A stretch of 38,417 bases of DNA. Origin: Thiotrichales bacterium. GTDB lineage: Bacteria > Pseudomonadota > Gammaproteobacteria > Francisellales > CACEW01. Shown in pieces: positions 34,048-38,417 of the stretch. Position 1 is the first letter of the stretch. Each line of letters starts with the position of its first letter. The position numbers were made by a program, and so were the translations under genes. The notes below the pieces were generated by a model, which saw only the letters and a list, made by a program, of their open reading frames with translations, was not told the origin of the DNA and searched no databases. The DNA is taken from the NCBI GenBank assembly GCA_947476405.1, contig CANJQG010000016.1, positions 1-38,417 on the forward strand, given 5' to 3'.

Positions 34048-34274
34048 ACAAACCGCCGATCGTCGTTAAAATCCAATTCACTGAACGCATTCAGCTCTTC
34101 CAGCTCTAAAAAATCTTTTCTGCGACGGATGGATTTTTGGAAAGTTTGCACACGTTCCTCCATCATTAGGGCTTCATCCGTTACAGAAAAGTCGGTTGCA
34201 TCAACCCCCAGGAAGTCAAAGCACTCCCCAAAGCCTGATAAATTCATAGTGCATTCAAGTTCGTATTTGTTCAT
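34044..34274 (-). CDS. Unknown 76-aa first gene of the T4SS operon
   Basis: ATG 34274 is chosen because GGAG lies about seven bases upstream. The frame is open back to 34373 but that region has no ribosome-binding site. The protein is acidic and soluble, with a basic helix (VQTFQKSIRRRKDFLELEE) in the middle. It is coupled to trbB by a four-base overlap. I recognise no family. A leading small gene in a transfer operon may be a regulator or a secretion-accessory protein. That is inference. Confidence 0.65.
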   Translation of the reverse strand: MNKYELECTMNLSGFGECFDFLGVDATDFSVTDEALMMEERVQTFQKSIRRRKDFLELEELNAFSELDFNDDRRFV

Positions 34275-34671
34275 GATCGTCTCCGTTAAATAATTTTGTT
34301 CGACAACCACAACTATAGAATATTTCAAATACAGGTCGTAACCGCCTAAAACGAAAGCACTTTCTGCTTGCACTTGCAGGGGGTAGAAAAAACTGATTAT
34401 TCTCCGAACAGACTCAAAGCCTTGTGAATAAAGGTTTGCAGCGAAATGGGATTTTTAATATTTTTTGATGGCCCAAAAATTTGTGTCATTTTTTGCATTT
34501 TTGGAGTTTTTTTGAGGTAATTTCAGATTGGCTATTTTGGTTGTTTTTTAGAATTTGGTCGAAATAAAGGCGATAAGACGCTCAGAATCATCGTCGATTC
34601 ATGATCATTTTTTGGAATAATTGAGCCTTGTCACAATGTACGGACTGACGTAAACTATATTTTTATATAGA
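34275..34671. other. AT-rich noncoding region upstream of the T4SS operon
   Basis: About 400 bases without a supported gene separate the T4SS operon from the rightward phosphotransferase gene. It holds T-rich stretches and a near-palindrome GAAAG-CA-CTTTC (34353-34364) beside TGCTTGCACTTGCA, upstream of the operon start. No convincing sigma70 promoter for the operon and no tRNA remnant or att copy was found. An oriT could lie here, but no nic-site motif was recognised. Confidence 0.4.
34628..34656 (+). promoter_or_regulatory. Possible promoter of the phosphotransferase gene
   Basis: TTGTCA (34628-34633), a 17-base spacer and TAAACT (34651-34656). Five and four of six bases match. It would give a short leader before either start codon. 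Confidence 0.4.
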
Positions 34672-34686
34672 GTGCCGCACTTTTTT

Positions 34687-35577
34687 ATGAATGAACTCCT
34701 CGCCATCTATCAGCAACGCCTTAATTTACCTCATGCTCTCTTCTCGCGCATCGAGCATGAAGATGCGATGGTTGCGATTGTTTATAAAATCACACCGCCT
34801 ACGGGCACCCCGCTTATTTTAAAAATATGCACGCGCCCTTCAGATTATTTACGGGAGGCCTACTTTTTGAAGTATTTTGCAGGAGAATTGCCTGTACCGC
34901 AGATTGTTCAATTAATACCGCCCGAACCAGATCTGCCTGGTGCAATTCTCATGGAATATCTACCTGGCAGACTCCTTCAAATAACAGATTTTACCCCCGC
35001 TTTGGCCTATGAACTGGGATCGCTATTAGCACGGATTCATCTCCATGGCGCAAGTGCTTTTGGAGACTTGACTCAGCCTGAAGATTTAAACTCAGACCCA
35101 CGTGTTTATTTTATGCAAAAATTTGAGGAAGGATTTGCTGAGAGTAGCAATCATCTGCCCGACAGTCTGTTAAAGCAATGCCACCAATACTATAAGACCC
35201 ATATCGATTTGTTGAAGGTCGTAGATGGCCCCTGTATCATTCATCGAGATTTTCGCCCTGGCAATATCATTATCAATGAGGGAAAACTGCAAGGGATTAT
35301 TGACTGGGCCTCAGGGCGTGCCAGCTTTGCAGAAGAGGACTTGTGTTCGCTAGAATATGGAACTTGGGCCGCTGACCCACACCATAAAAAAAGCTTTCTC
35401 GCTGGATATATCAGTATTCGCCCCCTTCCTGAATATGAGGCGTTGCTGCCACTTTTAAGTTTACACAAAGCTTTGGCCACGGTGGGCTTTACTGTTAAAC
35501 AAAACACCTGGGCAAGCACCCATGCAGGGATATATCAAGTGAACCGCCAGTTTATGGAACGCTTTTTTAAATATTGA
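34687..35577 (+). CDS. APH-fold small-molecule phosphotransferase
   Basis: A 296-aa kinase of the aminoglycoside/choline phosphotransferase superfamily. It has LILKICTRP as the ATP-binding Lys strand, ILMEYLPG at the hinge, the catalytic loop IIHRDFRPGNII (about 183-194 from this start) and the metal-binding IIDWAS. The substrate cannot be read from sequence. Members phosphorylate aminoglycosides, macrolides, homoserine, choline and others. The start is uncertain: ATG 34687 is preferred, but GTG 34672 in frame is possible, and neither has a good ribosome-binding site. Confidence 0.88.
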   Translation: MNELLAIYQQRLNLPHALFSRIEHEDAMVAIVYKITPPTGTPLILKICTRPSDYLREAYFLKYFAGELPVPQIVQLIPPEPDLPGAILMEYLPGRLLQITDFTPALAYELGSLLARIHLHGASAFGDLTQPEDLNSDPRVYFMQKFEEGFAESSNHLPDSLLKQCHQYYKTHIDLLKVVDGPCIIHRDFRPGNIIINEGKLQGIIDWASGRASFAEEDLCSLEYGTWAADPHHKKSFLAGYISIRPLPEYEALLPLLSLHKALATVGFTVKQNTWASTHAGIYQVNRQFMERFFKY

Positions 35578-35741
35578 GGGGGCATACGGTGCTGATTTTT
35601 ATCCGAGGATTTTATCGGCATATTTTCATCTAGGATTTTCATGCGGTAAAATCTTTGAGTGTTTCCTGACAAGAAAATTTAGTTCCCTATTGAGATTGCC
35701 TCCTTGTATAATATCCCAATCGAATACACAAATGATCTGCC

Positions 35742-36407
35742 ATGAAAAAAGTCTTCTGGGAAAATCCCTACCAAACCCAACTCAACACCAAAGTCACCGC
35801 TGTGGATGGCGACCGAGTTTTACTGGATGAAACCATTGCCTTTTCGTTTTGTGGTGGACAAGAAAGTGATGCAGGTCAGATTGGCGGCTTTCCTATCCTG
35901 GGCTCAGAAATAGTCGATACCCTGATTTACTACACCCTCCCTGCTGACCACACTCTAAAATCAGGCGATCCCATCTACATGGAAATTGACTGGAAACGTC
36001 GCTACAAATTGATGCGCCTCCATTTTGCCGCAGAGCTGATTTTGGAAATCGTTACTCACAAGCTAAATCTAGAAAAAATCGGCGCCCACATTTCAGAAGA
36101 AAAATCGCGCATTGACTTCTTTCACAACCAAAATATTTCAAGCCATTTTCCAGAAATCCTCGCCGAATACAACCAGATTATTGAGCGGGATCTCCCTATC
36201 AAAAAAGGCTATACCGATGAAGCAACCCAGCGCCGCTATTGGGAAATCGAAGGCTTCTCGAAAGTCTCCTGCGGGGGCACACATGTAAAATCCACTGCTG
36301 AAGTCGGCCTCGTCAATCTGAAACGCGTGAATATCGGCGGCGGCAAAGAGCGCATCGAAATTAAACTACAGGAGCCAGACCGTGCAAACCCTCCTCAAAA
36401 TCCCTGA
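35742..36407 (+). CDS. AlaX-type alanyl-tRNA editing protein
   Basis: This 221-aa stand-alone homologue of the AlaRS editing domain would hydrolyse mischarged Ser- or Gly-tRNA(Ala). It has CGGQESDAGQIGG, matching the GGGQxxDxGxI motif, then LMRLHFAAELIL, and the C-terminal zinc motif CGGTHVKSTAEVG. In the usual HxxxH motif the second His is replaced by Glu (HFAAE), so the metal site differs. A TATAAT lies at 35707-35712, without a good -35. It overlaps the cupin gene by 26 bases, so the two are probably co-expressed. Confidence 0.88.
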   Translation: MKKVFWENPYQTQLNTKVTAVDGDRVLLDETIAFSFCGGQESDAGQIGGFPILGSEIVDTLIYYTLPADHTLKSGDPIYMEIDWKRRYKLMRLHFAAELILEIVTHKLNLEKIGAHISEEKSRIDFFHNQNISSHFPEILAEYNQIIERDLPIKKGYTDEATQRRYWEIEGFSKVSCGGTHVKSTAEVGLVNLKRVNIGGGKERIEIKLQEPDRANPPQNP

Positions 36408-36768
36408 GACATATCAGCACACATCGCCAGCAGGTGCAGAAGTACGCCTCCTGATGAATAGTCATCTGGGCGGAATCGCTCATTGCACACTGAAAGCAGG
36501 TAAAATCACCCTAGCTGTTCAGCATAAAACCGTCAGTGAATTTTGGCATGTCTTATCGGGTAAAGGTGCGATTTGGCGCAAAATGGACGGGCATGAAGAA
36601 ATCACCCCTTTGGAAACAGGCGCCACCATTGAAATTCCAGTGGGTGCTCAATTTCAATATCGCAGCGATGCCGCAGCTGATCTAGTTTTTCTATGCGTTA
36701 CGATGCCACCTTGGTCAGGTGCAGATGAGGCAAAAATCGTAGATCAGGGTGGGTGGACACCTACCTAA
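36382..36768 (+). CDS. Cupin-domain protein
   Basis: A 128-aa single cupin starting at GTG 36382, supported by AGGAG seven bases upstream inside the AlaX gene. The pattern VSEFWHVLSGKGAIWR, then GATIEIPVGAQFQYR, is that of a small cupin barrel, with few metal-ligand histidines left (only FWH in the first motif). Its reaction is unknown. The overlap with the AlaX gene points to co-translation. Confidence 0.83.
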   Translation: MQTLLKIPETYQHTSPAGAEVRLLMNSHLGGIAHCTLKAGKITLAVQHKTVSEFWHVLSGKGAIWRKMDGHEEITPLETGATIEIPVGAQFQYRSDAAADLVFLCVTMPPWSGADEAKIVDQGGWTPT

Positions 36769-36794
36769 CTGGAGCTATAAAAATGAATAGACTT

Positions 36795-38132
36795 TTAAAG
36801 GATTTTCATCCCGGTTGACTCTTCTCCATCCTGGTGTAAAGTCAGCTGAGAAACCTTACCTTGCTTATCCTTAAAAAATTCAATTTGGACATCCGGTATT
36901 TTGCTGAAAAATTTTGTTTCTGACTCAGGGAATAGTTGGACTTTAGACTGATTTTCTATTTGAGCAGTTAAGTGATCGTTTTCTACATAAATCACTAAGG
37001 TAGATGTTTGCGTTTTGTAGTAAATGTTTACCGGTGTGATGGTGTATGAGCCGATGAATTTGGTCAGCGCTTCAGGTAACAGCACTATTTCTTTTCTTTC
37101 TGATGGTGGCGTCACAGATTTGTTATAAACTAATTCTGCAATGTTCAAGCCAATACTTTGTGGAACAAAACCTAATGCAATGAGATTGGCTAAAACGATG
37201 ATAGTGAGCTTGTCTTCGGGAAAATAGATCATAAACGTATTAAATCCACTGATGGCACCGCCATGAGTGATTGCTTTATGCCCATCTACTGATAGGGTGC
37301 TTACCCCGAGTCCATAAGTGTTTTTAAATGGCTGTATCATTTTATTAAGCGATTGCGGCGAAATAATTTTCCCTCCGAATAATTTTTCGTGCCAGCGCAG
37401 CAAGTCTTGCGTGGTTGAGTAAAGGGAGCCTGCTGCATAAGGGATGCTCATATCGAGATAACCTGTATTGCGAAGGCCATTGGGGGTGATTTCATAACCG
37501 GATGCCCGGTGCAATAGGATTTCCGAATGAGAGTCGTAACCAGAATCATTCATTTCAAGTGGCTTGAAGATTTTTTGCACAATAAAGTCTTGATAGCTTT
37601 GACCACTCAGCTTTTCAATCAGGTAGCCAAGCAGGACATAAGCTGAGTTGTTATATTCAAAGTCTGATCCAGGTTCGAACTTTAATGGTTTGTCGCGAAA
37701 ATACGCGATCTGCTGTTCAGGCGTTTTTGCACTACTTGCAAATGCAGCAAAATCCGGAAATTTGGTATAATTTGGAATCCCGGATGTGTGATTTAACAAA
37801 TGAAAAATTGTAACCTCATTCCAAGCAGAAGGCGCATCGGGTATGTATTGATTAAGCAGGTCCGTTATTTTTAGCGTACCTTGCTCTTCCAGCAATAAAA
37901 TAGCGACCGCTGTAAACTGCTTCGTCAGCGAGCCTAAACGAAATTTTGTCATTGACGAATTGGGTATTTGCCATTCGAGATTAGCGAATCCATATCCCTC
38001 GTCTAGTAATACCTGCCCTTTTTGGGCGACAAGAATAGAGCCCATGAATTGTTTGTCCTCTACATATGACTGTACAACTTGTTTCATGCGCGACGCATAT
38101 TCTTTGCTGACAACTGATACCCGATGTTTCAT
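36795..38132 (-). CDS. Beta-lactamase-family serine hydrolase
   Basis: A 445-aa class C beta-lactamase/esterase-fold protein. The SxxK motif is SLTK (68-71), the YxN motif is in FEYNNSAYVLLGY, and the HGG of THGGAISGF stands in for the KTG box. A C-terminal beta domain (about 350-445) follows. GGAGGG lies six bases before the ATG, so this start is firm. There is no signal peptide, unlike true periplasmic beta-lactamases, so a cytoplasmic esterase or peptidase role is likelier. The substrate is unknown. Confidence 0.9.
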   Translation of the reverse strand: MKHRVSVVSKEYASRMKQVVQSYVEDKQFMGSILVAQKGQVLLDEGYGFANLEWQIPNSSMTKFRLGSLTKQFTAVAILLLEEQGTLKITDLLNQYIPDAPSAWNEVTIFHLLNHTSGIPNYTKFPDFAAFASSAKTPEQQIAYFRDKPLKFEPGSDFEYNNSAYVLLGYLIEKLSGQSYQDFIVQKIFKPLEMNDSGYDSHSEILLHRASGYEITPNGLRNTGYLDMSIPYAAGSLYSTTQDLLRWHEKLFGGKIISPQSLNKMIQPFKNTYGLGVSTLSVDGHKAITHGGAISGFNTFMIYFPEDKLTIIVLANLIALGFVPQSIGLNIAELVYNKSVTPPSERKEIVLLPEALTKFIGSYTITPVNIYYKTQTSTLVIYVENDHLTAQIENQSKVQLFPESETKFFSKIPDVQIEFFKDKQGKVSQLTLHQDGEESTGMKIL

Positions 38133-38147
38133 TTGATACCCTCCACT

Positions 38148-38417
38148 TTATATACTTTCAAAATTTCGCCGAATATATTCACAATCCGCCAAGTATAATT
38201 CACAATGCCCCTCATCAATTGCCTTTTGATAGAAAGGATCTCCAGCCCTCGCCCGAGCACTGATAAAGTCGACTAACACGCCCAGTCGCTCCAAAATAGT
38301 GGGAATAAGCTGACTTAAATCTGACAATCCATATTCCTGGCAGAATAATTTAGCCCGCCGAATTTGCTCTTCCTGCGCACCAAACCCTGCTGGATTATCA
38401 GGTGTCATCAAGGGTGC
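38148..38417 (-). CDS. C-terminal part of a probable APH-fold phosphotransferase (cut by window edge)
   Basis: The frame is open to the window edge, so the N-terminal part lies beyond it. The visible 89 residues (PDNPAGFGAQEEQIRRAKLF, then LIPTILERLGVLVDFISARA and AGDPFYQKA, ending YIRRNFE) match the helical C-terminus of phosphotransferase-family proteins that follow the catalytic domain. It ends 15 bases before the start of the serine hydrolase gene on the same strand, so the two are probably one operon. The family call is moderate because no catalytic motif is in view. Confidence 0.6.
   Translation of the reverse strand, partial: APLMTPDNPAGFGAQEEQIRRAKLFCQEYGLSDLSQLIPTILERLGVLVDFISARARAGDPFYQKAIDEGHCELYLADCEYIRRNFESI

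Larger units (their letters stand above)
19429..34671. mobile_element. tRNA-Ser-associated integrative element with a Trb-type T4SS
   Basis: The left boundary is the tRNA-Ser 3' end. The right boundary is not defined: no copy of the tRNA 3' sequence was found, and 34671 is simply where island-type genes stop. The content is a P4-type integrase, a full trb/tra secretion operon, an RRM protein, an AlpA-like regulator and four unknown genes. A relaxase and oriT were not recognised, so it is either an element continuing beyond the visible part, a mobilisation-dependent element, or a T4SS retained for another purpose. Confidence 0.65.

Noticed and set aside
19429..34671. Classical VirB or Dot/Icm system
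   Set aside because: Gene order with trbB first, and the TrbE, TrbF and TrbJ motifs, fit the Trb branch. No Dot/Icm-specific genes are present.
37369..37378. TTTCCCTCCG match to the 3' end of tRNA-Ser as a possible attR
   Set aside because: Only ten bases match, it is inside an intact serine hydrolase gene, and it lacks the rest of the T-arm sequence.

Overview
The window looks like chromosome from a gammaproteobacterium, probably a host-associated member of the Legionellales or a relative. The housekeeping proteins (RecN, NadK, GuaB, GyrA, Cmk, ribosomal protein S1, CydAB) are close to gammaproteobacterial forms. Base composition is moderately AT-rich, and the accessory genes (DM9-repeat protein, unknown multi-membrane protein, phosphotransferases, AlaX) suit such a lineage. 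The taxonomic placement is inference from gene content.

Region 1 (1-4868) is accessory. A 552-aa polytopic membrane protein of unknown function is driven by a perfect sigma70 consensus promoter with GTTAC-type repeats just downstream. It is followed by an AAA/DUF4143 ATPase whose leader holds an inverted repeat, a 73-aa small membrane protein and a DUF1016/YhcG-type PD-(D/E)XK nuclease. The block lies next to the 3' end of a tRNA-Gly gene.

Region 2 (4869-14218) is core. A minus-strand cluster reads guaB-nadK-recN-tRNA-Gly(GCC). A divergent plus-strand cluster reads gyrA-cmk-rpsA, without the serC-aroA pair usually found between gyrA and cmk in gammaproteobacteria. Several starts were moved from the longest reading frame on ribosome-binding-site evidence: guaB GTG at 9003, nadK 7522, gyrA 9146, rpsA 12494 and cydA 16464.

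Region 3 (14219-19428) holds a six-helix membrane protein, an exported two-repeat DM9 protein, a small unknown protein, then cydA-cydB-cydX encoding a cytochrome bd oxidase. A Fur-box-like sequence lies between the small unknown gene and cydA. The region ends with tRNA-Ser(GGA).

Region 4 (19429 to about 34671) is an integrated element at the tRNA-Ser 3' end. It carries a P4-type tyrosine integrase and a tightly packed 16-gene minus-strand operon. That operon encodes a complete Trb-type (VirB-like) type IV secretion/conjugation apparatus in the order trbB-C-D-E-J-L-F-G-I plus the coupling protein traG. Interspersed are four unrecognised proteins (76, 72, 137 and 211 aa), an RRM RNA-binding protein and an AlpA-like regulator. 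No relaxase, VirB1, separate VirB7 or second att site is visible.

Region 5 (34672-38417) holds a small-molecule phosphotransferase of the APH fold, an AlaX-type alanyl-tRNA editing protein with an altered zinc motif, a cupin, a beta-lactamase-family serine hydrolase and the C-terminal end of a second probable phosphotransferase cut by the window edge. No CRISPR array, rRNA or insertion sequence was seen.
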